Shown: piece by piece, positions 1 through 11,399 of the stretch
Layout: each line of letters starts with the position of its first letter
How positions within the stretch are numbered: position 1 is the stretch's first letter
The notes under the pieces: generated by a model
Told to the model about the DNA's origin: nothing
The model's database searches: none
The model's input: the letters and a program-made list of their open reading frames with translations, nothing else
Made by a program: the position numbers and the translations under genes
NCBI RefSeq assembly: GCF_020283565.1
Contig: NC_060061.1
Span: 41,577,362 to 41,641,361, forward strand
Source: Trifolium pratense
Lineage: Eukaryota; Streptophyta; Magnoliopsida; Fabales; Fabaceae
Reading direction: 5' to 3'
DNA: 64,000 nt

Positions 1-604
1 AATTTGAATCATTTGAATCAAATCTGTAAATAAAACATAATCTTTGTTTTTAAACATATCAATTTAGAAATAAACAGAATCTTGCAAAAACATATTTTAA
101 GGCAATATTTACAAATTTTGTTGGATTTTTCAACATGTATATTTTCAACGAACACCAACAACTCATTTACGTACAAAATGCAAACCGCTAGTAACGACAA
201 ATTACGTAAAGAATTTGTACGTTATTGGCAGAATATTTTAGCCCGGAAAAATTAATTTTTTTGTAATGTATCTTGCCTTCGAACCCCTAAATAAGGCAGC
301 GCCCGCCGGAATGCACATTATGCACTGCCTTTAACCATCAGATTTGCTTCTAAATTATATACCTACCAAGCTAGAAATGGCCACTCAAACTCATATCCGT
401 CTGGCCCCGACACCATTGTCACAGGGGAGGTGGGGTGTAATAGCATATAAAGAGAGGAGAGGAGATAACTATAACCTTTTTAGACTAAGAAGAAATAATC
501 TCCACTTTATGGAGAAAACACCTAGATGGTTCTAGGAAGACGATAACCATTTTAAGGTTGCTAAAAGAAATGGTGAGATCAATATTTTTTAATTAATACA
601 TAGC
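1..604. other. Intergenic stretch, no gene seen
   Basis: This is AT-rich sequence downstream of the minus-strand dioxygenase gene. The short open frames here lack family motifs or codon structure I recognise. The stretch around 250-440 is locally more GC-rich and may be an old repeat, but I cannot name it. Confidence 0.5.
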
Positions 605-776
605 TATGAAACACGGACACTCGTCGCAATAGATGTGTTCCGGTGTCGGACACCGACACGATGCCAGATACTTATATAGTTACATTGAATTGTGTAATTT
701 TTTCAAATTACTATTGGTGTCGACATGTCAGTGTATGTGTCGTGTCTGGTATCCGTGTCTGTGTTTGTGCTTCATA
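605..776. repeat. Short inverted-repeat element, family A (GTGTC-rich)
   Basis: The element opens TATGAAACACGGACAC and closes GTGTTTGTGCTTCATA, which are inverted copies of each other. The interior is rich in GTGTC/GACAC words. Related copies are seen at about 14806-15362 and 28540-28715. It has no coding capacity, so it fits a non-autonomous DNA element (MITE). Confidence 0.7.
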
Positions 777-1180
777 GATACAGAGAAATGAGTTCCGATA
801 ATCTAAAGTTCGGCCGTGAGGTAAGTAAACTCTATCAAAAAATTATTTTTACCATGAATCAAACTCCAATTCTCCCAAATGATTTATCCTAAGGAAGTTC
901 ATTAATCACTTAAATTCAATGTCTTGTTTCTTTAATAATATTTTATATAAACTAAAATCATGATGTCACCCCAAAAGAAAAACATGATAGATAAAACATC
1001 TACTATCCACTAACACTTTTAATTTATCCAATTCTATGTTGGTGAACAATAACAAAATTTTAAGATGATTGCTCACCTAGCCCTAAAATGTAACATTTTA
1101 TCAAAAATATGTTGCTGCTGGTAGTATATTTTAACATATTTGAGGATTTAGAAGATGAATTGAAAATTTTACAAGTTTAA

Positions 1181-4100
1181 TTAACAATCTTGATTCAATT
1201 GAAACCTTGCAAGCCCAACTTTATGCCCAAGGGCTTTGATGTCTTTTTGCACTTGTGCTCTGAACTCATTGTAAGTAAAGGGATTGTACTTGGAGCTCTC
1301 AATTACAATGTCATCACCTGGGAATACAAAGTAGCATATTGAAATCCTTTCTATATCTTTCTCTACCTTCACTCTGTGTGATGCACTCTTGTATATGTCA
1401 CTGCTAATTGCCTAAACCAAAATAAATTTGTTATATTGAAGAATACACACATTGTGATATATAACTTATAAATATAACTCGTATGTTTAACATGAACTCA
1501 ATGATGGAATATGTAACAAATTATACTTCCCTAGTTCCCTCCCATTTATTAGTCCCTTTCAAAAAATTGAACAAAAAATCTTAAATTAAAAATAAATTTT
1601 TTTCTTTCCTTCACTTCTTCCATTCCTCTCCAACCACACAAATCCTTTAAACGGGTTTGACTTTCCTCCATTTATTATCCTTCATTTATTCTTCATTTAG
1701 AGAGATAGACACAAGTGAAGATTAGTGGGGGCCACAAATTAGTGGGACTCACTTTTTGGGTCCCACTAATTTTTAATGTGTCTATCTCTATAAATGGAGA
1801 ATGAATGGAGTGCTAACAAATGGAGGAAACCCAAACTACATTTAAACCTCTCCAATAACACATCTAATTTTTGAATTTTTCTCTTTCCACCCCGTGTTTC
1901 TTTTCTACCCCTGTTTTTTCATTTTATCCCTTGTATAAAAACTTTGGAACGTGTTTTTCGAAGTTTTTCTAGATGAAATTTGGAAAACACATTCCGAAGT
2001 TTTTTTCCAAGGCAAAAATAATTCAAAAATCGCATTCCAAAAATTTATTCAAGAGCAAAACTGAAACGGGAGATAAAAAAACACGGGAGGTGGGAAGAGA
2101 AATTTCCTTAATTTTTTTTCTTCGGTAAGGTGGTTTAATTTAATCAAACAAGTCCCCATCTCTAAAAGTTTGCTTAGGAACTCAAAGGATGTTGGGCCTG
2201 AGTGGGGGGTGTAAGTTACACTCAAGTGTTTTTTTTAATTTAAGAAACAACTTATTTTTTAGATTTATTAAATAATCGGTATATATAGTCTATAATATAG
2301 ATCAAATAAATTAGTTATTCAATAAACCTAAAAAATCAATTAATTCTTATAAAAATGATCGAAAATAGAAACAAATTAAAATTAACGAGTAACAAAATAA
2401 ATAAATTAAGACCTGCATCATGTCACCAAGGTTGACAATCAATGTGTTGGAAATGGGCTTTACAGTTAGCCATTGATCATCTTTGAGAACTTGAAGCCCA
2501 CTAACATGATCATCTTGGTTTAATATGGACAATACTGAGCTATCTGTATGAACCTCCATTCCCCAACCAACTTCAGTGCATGGATAACGATACACACGTA
2601 CAAGACCAGTTTTTTCTGATACATAGGACTTTGTTGATTTCAGATTCAATTCAAGGTTCTTAGCCATTGCTTCAAATAAAGTTGTAGCAATTCTTGAAAG
2701 ATGAGTTGCATAGTCCATTAGCAAAAGCCTTCCAAGAGAAACATTTAAGTCTTAGAACAAATTAATATAGAGTAGTTAGATATTAGTGTTCTTCAAATTA
2801 TACGCGTCGTATAATTTGGTCCTCAAATTTGTAAAATAGTAATTTGATTCATTAAATTGTAAGATGGAGATTATCCCAATCAGCAGAGTAATGCATATTG
2901 TTTTAGACTCGCTTCTTTGAGAAGAAAGACACAAAGTAATGTAGGCAACGACGATTTTAGAAAGGTAGCGGTAGCTCAACATAAGTCGGTCAATAAGATA
3001 TATCCTAGTGGTTTTTGGTTATATAAAAAAAAAGATATATCCCAGTCCTTTCAAGATAATTTCCCTAGGTTTGGTCCTTATTAATTGGGAAATAAGACAT
3101 CTTGGGTCACAAAATTTTAAATTTGTTCCGACTCAACTATATAAAACATTAAATCATGATGGCAAAAAAAAATAGTCGACAAAGACGGTATATAATTCTT
3201 TTATAAGTTTTTTTCAACTTTTTTTTACAAGTTCTTTAAAATAATTTATGAAAACAACTCTGAATATAAAATCAGTTTAACTTTATTTTACCATTTACTA
3301 TAGAAATTTAAACGTTTATTAAGATAAATGTTTGTGTTATTATATGTGAATATATGCCTTGACAGGAACATTGTGGTTTTGATGATTGACAAAAGAAGTC
3401 TAAGAATGACAATGATGCAAAAAGCGGAAAAGAGGATCAAGCTTTCATGACTTGGGTCATAGACTTATTGAGTTGTAATCCAGATATTTTTAGGATCCTT
3501 GTGTGAGTAGTAAAAATAGCTCTCATGAAAATATAACACACACTCACAGTAATTTTTACTTAATTATGATTTTGCATACAATTAATTTTGCATAAATTGT
3601 CTTTGGAAATTGCATATTTTTTTATCTCTTTAAAAATATTTTTAAGCATGTTTTTGAACAAGGCCATAATTATATTACAGCAAAGGAATTGCTAGCTTCT
3701 TACTAAACGTGATCATGATTTAATTTCCTTGCTACAAAAACATTTATGCAAATAATCAATTAGCCAATCTTTGTTTCAACGTTTTCCTTTTAATGCTAAT
3801 TGATTATTATGATCAACAAATGAGGAAATAGTATATGGCATTAATCCATGATCTGCATTAAACAAATTCTAGCCGTTGTGCATTATATTATTTAGGCATG
3901 TATTTTTTATATGGCATATTGGATGGAAATTCGTTTTCAATGATATTAAGTTATCATGCAATGGATTATCACATTGTCCAGACCTGCTAATTGTGCATTA
4001 ATTTTTTAACGGCTATTTTCTAAATTTAATTGGCAAACGGCTAAATTATTTTTCATTGCACCTCACTCATATTTTTCTATATAAATGGGTGCTTTGTGGC

Positions 4101-7100
4101 AGCTCAAACAAGAACTGAATTTTTACATCAAAATCATATAGAAAATAATACTCATCACTCTCACTATTTCTACACTTGCTAATATATTTACTTGAGAGCT
4201 CTTTTATACTACATAGTTTACTTTGTAGTACTTGTGCTTCAATTTGTTATATCTACACACTTGGTGTAAGATCATTGTAATTTCTTTTGTATTGGGTGTG
4301 ATCCCAAGGTTTTCAAGAGAGGTGATATCTCTTGGTTTAGACGCTCTTGCACAAGGGAGGTGATATCCCATTGTTTGTGTTGAGAGTTCTCGGTTGTAAA
4401 GGTTATTAGCTTATCCTGTTATAAAAGCTTGGTTTAGTGAAATCTCAAGGTGCTTTCCTTGGGGACTGGAGTAGGCCCTTTGTTTTTGGCCGAACCAGGA
4501 TAATTTCTTTGTGTTCTTTCTCCTTTCCCTTTCATCTCTTTTATATTCCTTGCAAGTTATTTCAATTTATTTACTTGTTTTCGGCAACTTTATTTATAAT
4601 TTCTTATTCTATTTAAACTTATTTACAAGCACTTAATTTTATTTGATTAAATTTTTTAAGTGCTTATTTTTAATCGGTTTTTCGAGTACACAATTCACCC
4701 CCCCTCTTGTGTCGTTTGGAGTCACTTGACTAACAAGTGGCATCAGAGCATGAACTCTTGTTAAAGACTAATCGTCTCAAGAGCCAAGATGACTTCAAAC
4801 AATTTTTATGGGGAAATTTCCATAAATAGACCACCACCTTTCAATGGTGAATTGTATGGTTATTGGAAAGAAAAAATGAAAATTTTTCTTCAAGGTATAG
4901 ACCTTGATATATGGGATGCCGTGGAAAATGGTCCATTTATTCCCACTCGTTTAGTTAATAATGTAGTGGTGAATAAACCAAGAAATCTTTGGACCAAAAA
5001 GGAAAAAGAAAAGGTACAATACAATTTGAAGGCTAAAACAATTATAAGTATCGCTCTAAGCATGGATGAGTTTTACCGAGTTTCAAATTGTACTACCGCA
5101 AAGGAAATGTGGGACACCCTTCAAGTGACCCATGAGGGAACTCCCGAGGTCAAGAGGGCAAGAATGAACACATTAATTCGTGACTATGAACTATTTAGGA
5201 TGAAATCGGAAGAAAATATAAAAGATATGCAAACACGATTCATCCACATAGTTAATCATCTCCGAGCACTTGGAAAAACTTTCAATAATGAGGATTTAAT
5301 TAATAAAGTTCTTGGATGTCTAAATCGAAATTGGCAACCCAAAGTGACTGCCATTTCAGAATCCAGAGATTTAGCATCTATGGAATTGGCTACTCTTTTT
5401 GGAAAACTGCAGGAACACGAGATGCAACTAAATCGACTCATAGAAAGTGAAGAAGGAGAAAAGAAAAAGAAATGGCATGCTTTAGCTGCAACTACCAAAA
5501 ATAGTGACTTTGAAGGTGGTGACAGTTCTGATGAAGATGACGTGGACATGGCCTTAATGTTTCGGAATTTCAAAAAGTTCATGCGACACCAAGGTAAACC
5601 AAAACAATTTCGAAATTCCCAAAAGAAAAGTGATGAAGGAACCTCTTTCAATCCAACATGCTATAAGTGTGGCAATAAAGGTCATATAAAATTTGAGTGC
5701 CCGCTATATCAAAAGAAACATGAGAAATTAGATAGAAGACCACAAATAGACTCCAAAGGGAGAAAGGCTTACATTTCATGGGACGACAAAGACATGAATT
5801 CATCCGACGAATCGGATAATGAGGAAGCAAATCTATGTCTCATGGCTCATCAAGAAGAAGAGGTAAATTCATTTGAATCTGAGCCCAACTTTACTTATGA
5901 TGAGTTGCTCTTTATTTGTGAAGAATTAAATAAAGAGTCTAGTAAGTTTAAAAAAATTGTTTCTACTTCTAAGAAAACTATTTCCACTCTTGAATCAAAA
6001 ATTGAAGTTTTAAATAAGGAAATAGATAATCTTAAAGAGAAACAAGTTTTTGTAAGTAAAGTCTCTACTTACACCCCTTGTGAAAACAAGAAAGAAAATA
6101 TTGAATGTAATGAATGCAATATCTTGAAAGATAAAGTTGAAGATTTGAATAATGTTCTTGCAAAATTCACAATGGGTAGAGACAAATTAGACATCATTTT
6201 GGGCAATCAAAAGGGAAGCTATAATAAAGCTGGTTTAGGCTATCAACCAAAAAGACATTTTTTACCTTTTGAAAGAAATTTTAGCCCAAACAAAACTTCT
6301 AGCAGACCTTTTGTTAAATGTTTCTATTGCAACAAAAATGGTCATACTTCATCTATTTGTAATTTGAGAAAGAACCAATATTTAAATAATAGATGGGAAT
6401 GGATCTCAAATGACACTTTGCCTAAAATTAACTCTCAAGGACCCAAAATGATTTGGGTACCAAAAGCCAAAACATGATTTTGTGTTGTAGGTGTGTTTGA
6501 AGCCCAAGAACTCAAATATTATATCTTTAATGGCTATTCAAAGCACACGATACGGGAGAAAAAGGAGTTGTCCGTGTATCCCAAGGCGATGTTATTGAAA
6601 GTTCTCCAAAAAGAAATTGCATATTCAAGGGAAGCAAAAATTGTTTACTCTTTTCACTTTACTATTTTTTATAATTTTTTTTTCCTGAATATATGGCTTG
6701 CCATGATTATTTCTTTCCCGCTTTTTTATAATGCCAAAAGGGGGAGAGTTGTGTGATTTGCATGTTTCAGGGGGAGTAGTTTGTAAATGTTTGCATATAG
6801 AAAGGGGGAGAATAATATGCGCTTATCTCTGACATATACTTTATTATTGATTAATTTTATCTTAACCCCTTCATTGAATAAATCCCACCATGAGATGTTT
6901 GTCATCATCAAAAAGGGGGAGAATGTGAATATATGCCTTGACAGGAACATTGTGGTTTTGATGATTGACAAAAGAAGTCTAAGAATGACAATGATGCAAA
7001 AAGCGGAAAAGAGGATCAAGCTTTCATGACTTGGGTCATAGACTTATTGAGTTGTAATCCAGATATTTTTAGGATCCTTGTGTGAGTAGTAAAAATAGCT

Positions 7101-8510
7101 CTCATGAAAATATAACACACACTCACAGTAATTTTTACTTAATTATGATTTTGCATACAATTAATTTTGCATAAATTGTCTTTGGAAATTGCATATTTTT
7201 TTATCTCTTTAAAAATATTTTTAAGCATGTTTTTGAACAAGGCCATAATTATATTACAGCAAAGGAATTGCTAGCTTCTTACTAAACGTGATCATGATTT
7301 AATTTCCTTGCTACAAAAACATTTATGCAAATAATCAATTAGCCAATCTTTGTTTCAACGTTTTCCTTTTAATGCTAATTGATTATTATGATCAACAAAT
7401 GAGGAAATAGTATATGGCATTAATCCATGATCTGCATTAAACAAATTCTAGCCGTTGTGCATTATATTATTTAGGCATGTATTTTTTATATGGCATATTG
7501 GATGGAAATTCGTTTTCAATGATATTAAGTTATCATGCAATGGATTATCACATTGTCCAGACCTGCTAATTGTGCATTAATTTTTTAACGGCTATTTTCT
7601 AAATTTAATTGGCAAACGGCTAAATTATTTTTCATTGCACCTCACTCATATTTTTCTATATAAATGGGTGCTTTGTGGCAGCTCAAACAAGAACTGAATT
7701 TTTACATCAAAATCATATAGAAAATAATACTCATCACTCTCACTATTTCTACACTTGCTAATATATTTACTTGAGAGCTCTTTTATACTACATAGTTTAC
7801 TTTGTAGTACTTGTGCTTCAATTTGTTATATCTACACACTTGGTGTAAGATCATTGTAATTTCTTTTGTATTGGGTGTGATCCCAAGGTTTTCAAGAGAG
7901 GTGATATCTCTTGGTTTAGACGCTCTTGCACAAGGGAGGTGATATCCCATTGTTTGTGTTGAGAGTTCTCGGTTGTAAAGGTTATTAGCTTATCCTGTTA
8001 TAAAAGCTTGGTTTAGTGAAATCTCAAGGTGCTTTCCTTGGGGACTGGAGTAGGCCCTTTGTTTTTGGCCGAACCAGGATAATTTCTTTGTGTTCTTTCT
8101 CCTTTCCCTTTCATCTCTTTTATATTCCTTGCAAGTTATTTCAATTTATTTACTTGTTTTCGGCAACTTTATTTATAATTTCTTATTCTATTTAAACTTA
8201 TTTACAAGCACTTAATTTTATTTGATTAAATTTTTTAAGTGCTTATTTTTAATCGGTTTTTCGAGTACACAATTCACCCCCCCTCTTGTGTCGTTTGGAG
8301 TCACTTGACTAACATTATAAAATGAGAAAAATAATATGCACCGATAATGTAAAATAATTTTACATTGTCAATCAATGACAATCATGTATTCCGCCACATC
8401 ACCTCACTTCACTTCACTTTCTTCATATGACATGAAAGATGGATGATTTCTTATTGGATGACCGTGCAAAATTATTTTACACTGGTACATCTCAATTAAA
8501 CTCTTAAAAA

Positions 8511-8549
<39 letters not shown>

Positions 8550-11218
8550 CAACCTGTAAATCAACCGTTATACATCTTTCATAAATTGTTGGGTATGGTA
8601 GGACCAAAAATTAGATTAGGCAAACCCTACTTTGCTGCAGGCTAACTTTATTATGACAATAATGTCTTTGTATCTGTCTCTACCTTCATGCTGTAGCATT
8701 TGTTTCCATCTGTGTAACGATTCAATTTTAATTGAAAGCAACAATTCAATTTCAACTGAATATTGCAAATATTCTCCAAATCAGAGACGGCCAAGACTGC
8801 TAATAATTATTTGTCGCATTCATGATAATTTTTTCTTCTTCTTTTCTTGAGCAAATATATAATATATTGTACACTAATTCCATATTTGTCCCTTCACTTT
8901 TTTTTCCCTTCTTTCTGAATGAATTGGTCCCATTTATGAATTATGACAGGGTCTTAAAATTACTAGTTAGCACTCATGTTTTCTAATTGTCGCTACTTAA
9001 GACAATATGCATATTATTCAAATTTCTTATCACTAGGTCAAATCTAGTGGCTTCTCAATTGTCGTTTTTGTAAAAGGATTTTGTTGTTCTTTATTTTTTC
9101 GCATATATCTTTAAAATATGAAAAATTTAAATATGGATTACTCCTATAAAATATAAATGGTCTATCATGGAGCAATTCTTAAAATATATTTAAATTTTAA
9201 CAGCGACATATTTATTGTTTGATAGTATAAGTTAATGATTATTCTCATTTTTATGATTAAAATAATGACTTAATTAATACTTATTTAACTAAAATAACAA
9301 AAATTAAAAATATAACATGTATTGAACTGACTTCGATCATATAATTGTTTTAGATGTAAAGACTTGAAAGGACTGTACTTAATTTTTTATTTTAAATAAT
9401 ATTATTGATAATCCTAAATTTTTTAATAATTTTAAAGACCGGTTCACGGCGGATAGCATCAGCCTTAAAATATTGTATATTAAGTTCATCTTGACATATT
9501 ATATCTTTAGAATTTACTCCATACTATAGGTTCGTCTTAACCGGGGACTGCTCGAGGGTGGGGTAGTGGGGTTGACCCCACTTGCATATTATAGTTTTAG
9601 TTAAAATTAATATATTTATGCAATGTGATTCTACTTATAAGATATTATTCTTTTTATATAGTCAATTTACTTTCTACAATAAATTATAAAATTAATAAAA
9701 ACACATTGATTAAGAAACTAAAAGAAGTAATTTTGTATAAAAAAATTATAATTATTACATTGATATATAAGTAACACGTTATATAATCAAAAATTGATCA
9801 ACAAAAATAAATGTATTTGGTCCAAAATTTGAACCAAATATTTTAAGTTTGTTTGACTCATTTTTTGCTTGTATTTTAAAACGAATTTTTTTTTTTTTTT
9901 TAACTTATGACATTGACTCCACTTAATAAAATTTATAGTTTTGTGCCTGATCTTAACATATATCCTTGAATACAGTAATCTTTGTTCATATTATATAATA
10001 ATTAAGTTCGGTGAGAATGTCTATCAAGTCTAATCATCCATGTTCAACAAGGATTTGCACAATCTAATTGGTCGAAACACTTGTTCATGCACTGTTAAGC
10101 AAAATGACATATTCGGAATAAAAACAATATTGCACCCAACAACCGACCCATAAAAGTCCACGTTCCACATATTGCACGCATGCACAAATTCCCAAAAATA
10201 CGAGACATAGGGTGGCCAAGAAAGAGACGGGGGATAAGATATTGAACTACTCCCACCATTGGATTAATGATTTCTTAATCGAGATTAATCATCGCTAATA
10301 AAAATTTCATATTAACATCATGAAAATGTAAAAAATAAATAAATTAATGTGTCCATTTTGTATGTTCCCTTTAATTTTGTTTTTATATTTTAGAGTAAAT
10401 TAATAGTATTAATAGTGAGTATATATAGAAAATAAAATAAAAAATACACCTAATACATTGCATATAAGTTTATATTTAGAGATAAAAATAATTTATCATT
10501 AGGGACAAATGAAATGTTATATATCAATATCGATTCAATTTCTTCTTTTTTTTTTATTAATTAATCGTAAGTATATATTTTTTTTAATGGCAAAATTTTT
10601 ATTAATGTAAGTAACCATGCCATTTAAAAAAAAAATCGTACGTAACTATCAATATCAAATATATCAATACTTGATAAATAATAATAATAATATTTTTTAA
10701 TTGTGTAAAATAGTAGTCAAATAAACAATTAAATAAATAGAAAATAATAATTGTCATTGATCTTACCTCATTGACTCGAGTGAAGGAAGATGGTGTTGAA
10801 ATTGAGAGAGTTGACACAATGGCACATCAAAACCTTCAACCCAATTGATATTTTGAGGACCTCTTGTTATAGCTGTCCCAGATGGAGTTAAGGCAGGGGT
10901 ACCCCAAAAATATGTAATAGGACTTTCATTGCATGCTTCTTGTTTGGACTCAAAAGACAAAGAAAATAGTTCTTTAGTTAAATCTTGAAGTTGTTCCAAA
11001 AGTGTTATTGGAACACCATGATTAACCAAACGAAATAGACCCCATTCTTTACAAGCCTCATCCAAATTTTTGTGGTTTAAGGACTTAAGATCTATGATTG
11101 GAATAGGATCCGGATCTTGAATCGGGTTAGGATCCATTTTGTCATTTGGGTCGTGTAGGTTTTGTGAATGGTTGTTGGGGAGGCGGAGAATTGGAGGGTA
11201 GGAGTCTAAGTTGTTCAT
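1181..11218 (-). CDS. 2-oxoglutarate/Fe(II)-dependent dioxygenase, gibberellin-oxidase-like, three exons
   Basis: Exons on the minus strand are 11218-10767, 2728-2413 and 1411-1181. All introns are GT-AG, the phases join exactly, and the 999-nt CDS gives 332 aa. The N-terminal DIOX_N region contains ACKEWGLFRLVNHGVP, followed by FWGTPALTPSGTAIT and INWVEGFDVPL. The catalytic core has the HTD iron pair in EVHTDSSVLS, the distal His in SASHRVKVEKD and the 2-oxoglutarate RxS motif (RIS). Such enzymes couple 2-oxoglutarate decarboxylation to hydroxylation of a small molecule in the cytosol. The layout recalls gibberellin 2-/20-oxidase-like DOXC members, but the substrate cannot be read from sequence. 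The start at 11218 is preferred over an in-frame ATG at 11320 because a TATA-like run lies between them. Intron 1 (10766-2729) is about 8 kb and holds an antisense LTR retrotransposon and several MITEs. The reading frame is intact. Confidence 0.85.
1653..1834. repeat. Palindromic MITE in intron 2 of the dioxygenase
   Basis: The left arm begins GGTTTGACTTTCCTCCATTT and the right arm ends with its near-complement AAATGGAGGAAACCC. The arms are about 80 bp each, so nearly the whole element can fold on itself. Confidence 0.65.
1876..2105. repeat. Inverted-repeat MITE, family B
   Basis: The left end contains TTCTCTTTCCACCCCGTG and the right end CACGGGAGGTGGGAAGAGAA, its near-complement. The interior has degenerate palindromes built on CTTYGGAACGTGTTTTYCGAAG. 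Copies with the same ends and centre lie at 16741-16991 and 35113-35345. This one is in intron 2 of the dioxygenase gene. Confidence 0.7.
3345..4735 (+). repeat. 5' LTR
   Basis: Spans TGTGAATATATGCC to GACTAACA. A TATA-like TATATAAAT lies at about 4078-4086 and is the likely promoter. Every line compared by eye matches the 3' LTR, and the constant offset of 3579 excludes a net indel. Confidence 0.93.
4738..4749 (+). other. Primer-binding site (initiator Met tRNA)
   Basis: TGGCATCAGAGC lies two bases after the 5' LTR. It matches the usual Copia site TGGTATCAGAGC, complementary to the 3' end of initiator tRNA-Met, apart from one base. Confidence 0.85.
4789..6477 (+). CDS. Copia-type gag polyprotein with two CCHC zinc knuckles
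   Basis: This 562-aa frame is the capsid/nucleocapsid protein that packages element RNA. Residues about 1-230 form the UBN2-type capsid region (start PPPFNGELYGYWKEKMKIF, later AKEMWDTLQ). CYKCGNKGHIKFEC at 291-304 and CFYCNKNGHTSSIC at 511-524 are both C-x2-C-x4-H-x4-C RNA-binding knuckles. A Lys/Glu-rich stretch at about 385-475 is predicted coiled coil by eye. The C-terminus MIWVPKAKT resembles the gag-pol boundary of SIRE-like elements. The frame has no stops, which fits a young insertion or selection to keep gag. It starts about 50 bases after the 5' LTR. Confidence 0.92.
   Translation: MTSNNFYGEISINRPPPFNGELYGYWKEKMKIFLQGIDLDIWDAVENGPFIPTRLVNNVVVNKPRNLWTKKEKEKVQYNLKAKTIISIALSMDEFYRVSNCTTAKEMWDTLQVTHEGTPEVKRARMNTLIRDYELFRMKSEENIKDMQTRFIHIVNHLRALGKTFNNEDLINKVLGCLNRNWQPKVTAISESRDLASMELATLFGKLQEHEMQLNRLIESEEGEKKKKWHALAATTKNSDFEGGDSSDEDDVDMALMFRNFKKFMRHQGKPKQFRNSQKKSDEGTSFNPTCYKCGNKGHIKFECPLYQKKHEKLDRRPQIDSKGRKAYISWDDKDMNSSDESDNEEANLCLMAHQEEEVNSFESEPNFTYDELLFICEELNKESSKFKKIVSTSKKTISTLESKIEVLNKEIDNLKEKQVFVSKVSTYTPCENKKENIECNECNILKDKVEDLNNVLAKFTMGRDKLDIILGNQKGSYNKAGLGYQPKRHFLPFERNFSPNKTSSRPFVKCFYCNKNGHTSSICNLRKNQYLNNRWEWISNDTLPKINSQGPKMIWVPKAKT
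6481..6600 (+). pseudogene. Possible relic of the pol protease start
   Basis: Directly after the gag stop, the frame reads AQELKYYIFNGYSKHT. This resembles the WYLDSGCSRHMT start of Copia proteases, with the catalytic Asp-Ser-Gly apparently changed to Phe-Asn-Gly. If correct, the element arose by deletion of pol from a full-length parent. The match is short and uncertain. Confidence 0.35.
6911..6923 (+). other. Polypurine tract
   Basis: AAAAGGGGGAGAA immediately precedes the 3' LTR and would prime plus-strand DNA synthesis. Similar purine runs lie upstream at about 6736, 6770 and 6801. Confidence 0.8.
6924..8314 (+). repeat. 3' LTR
   Basis: 1391 bp from TGTGAATATATG to GACTAACA, the same length as the 5' LTR and with no difference noticed by eye. 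It is followed by the TTATA target duplication. Confidence 0.93.
8337..8489. repeat. Inverted-repeat MITE in dioxygenase intron 1
   Basis: The left arm starts TGCACCGATAATGTAAAATA; the right arm ends with its near-complement TATTTTACACTGGTACA. About 150 bp, non-coding. Confidence 0.6.
8512..8547. repeat. (TA)n microsatellite
   Basis: Uninterrupted TA dinucleotide run in intron 1 of the dioxygenase gene. Confidence 0.9.
8548..10766. other. Rest of dioxygenase intron 1
   Basis: AT-rich intron sequence between the microsatellite and the donor of exon 1 (donor GTAAGA at 10766-10761 on the minus strand). No open frame with recognisable motifs. Around 9890-9900 is a long T run. Confidence 0.6.
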
Positions 11219-11298
11219 TTTTGTTTCATGTAAAAATTTGAGAAATGAAAAATTGGAGATTAGAATGATGAGGTAACCATTGAAACCATATAGTACAA

Positions 11299-11308
11299 AA
11301 TATATATA
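11299..11308 (-). promoter_or_regulatory. TATA-like box of the dioxygenase gene
   Basis: On the minus strand this reads TATATATATT, about 80 bp upstream of the ATG at 11218. A CACGTG G-box lies further upstream at 11393-11398. Both are positional inferences. Confidence 0.5.
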
Positions 11309-11399
11309 CGAGTGATTCATTCATTTTTCTTTTTATAATAATAATAATAATAACAAAATAAAATTACTAGAGTTGTGATAGTGGGCCTTAAACACGTGC

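Larger units (their letters stand above)
3345..8314 (+). mobile_element. Non-autonomous Copia (SIRE-like) LTR retrotransposon with gag only
   Basis: The element is 4970 bp, starts TG, ends CA, and is flanked by the 5-bp duplication TTATA at 3340-3344 and 8315-8319. The two LTRs are each 1391 bp. It has a primer-binding site, one long gag frame and a polypurine tract before the 3' LTR. No integrase, reverse transcriptase or RNase H is present: only about 450 bp separate gag from the 3' LTR. A gag with two zinc knuckles plus a coiled coil and several AAAGGGGGAG tracts point to the SIRE/Maximus lineage (inference). It sits antisense in intron 1 of the dioxygenase gene and presumably needs enzymes from a full-length relative to move. 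Confidence 0.93.

Noticed and set aside
11219..11320. Upstream in-frame ATG for the dioxygenase
   Set aside because: The extra 34 residues are hydrophobic and unlike the family, and a TATA-like run lies downstream of most of it.
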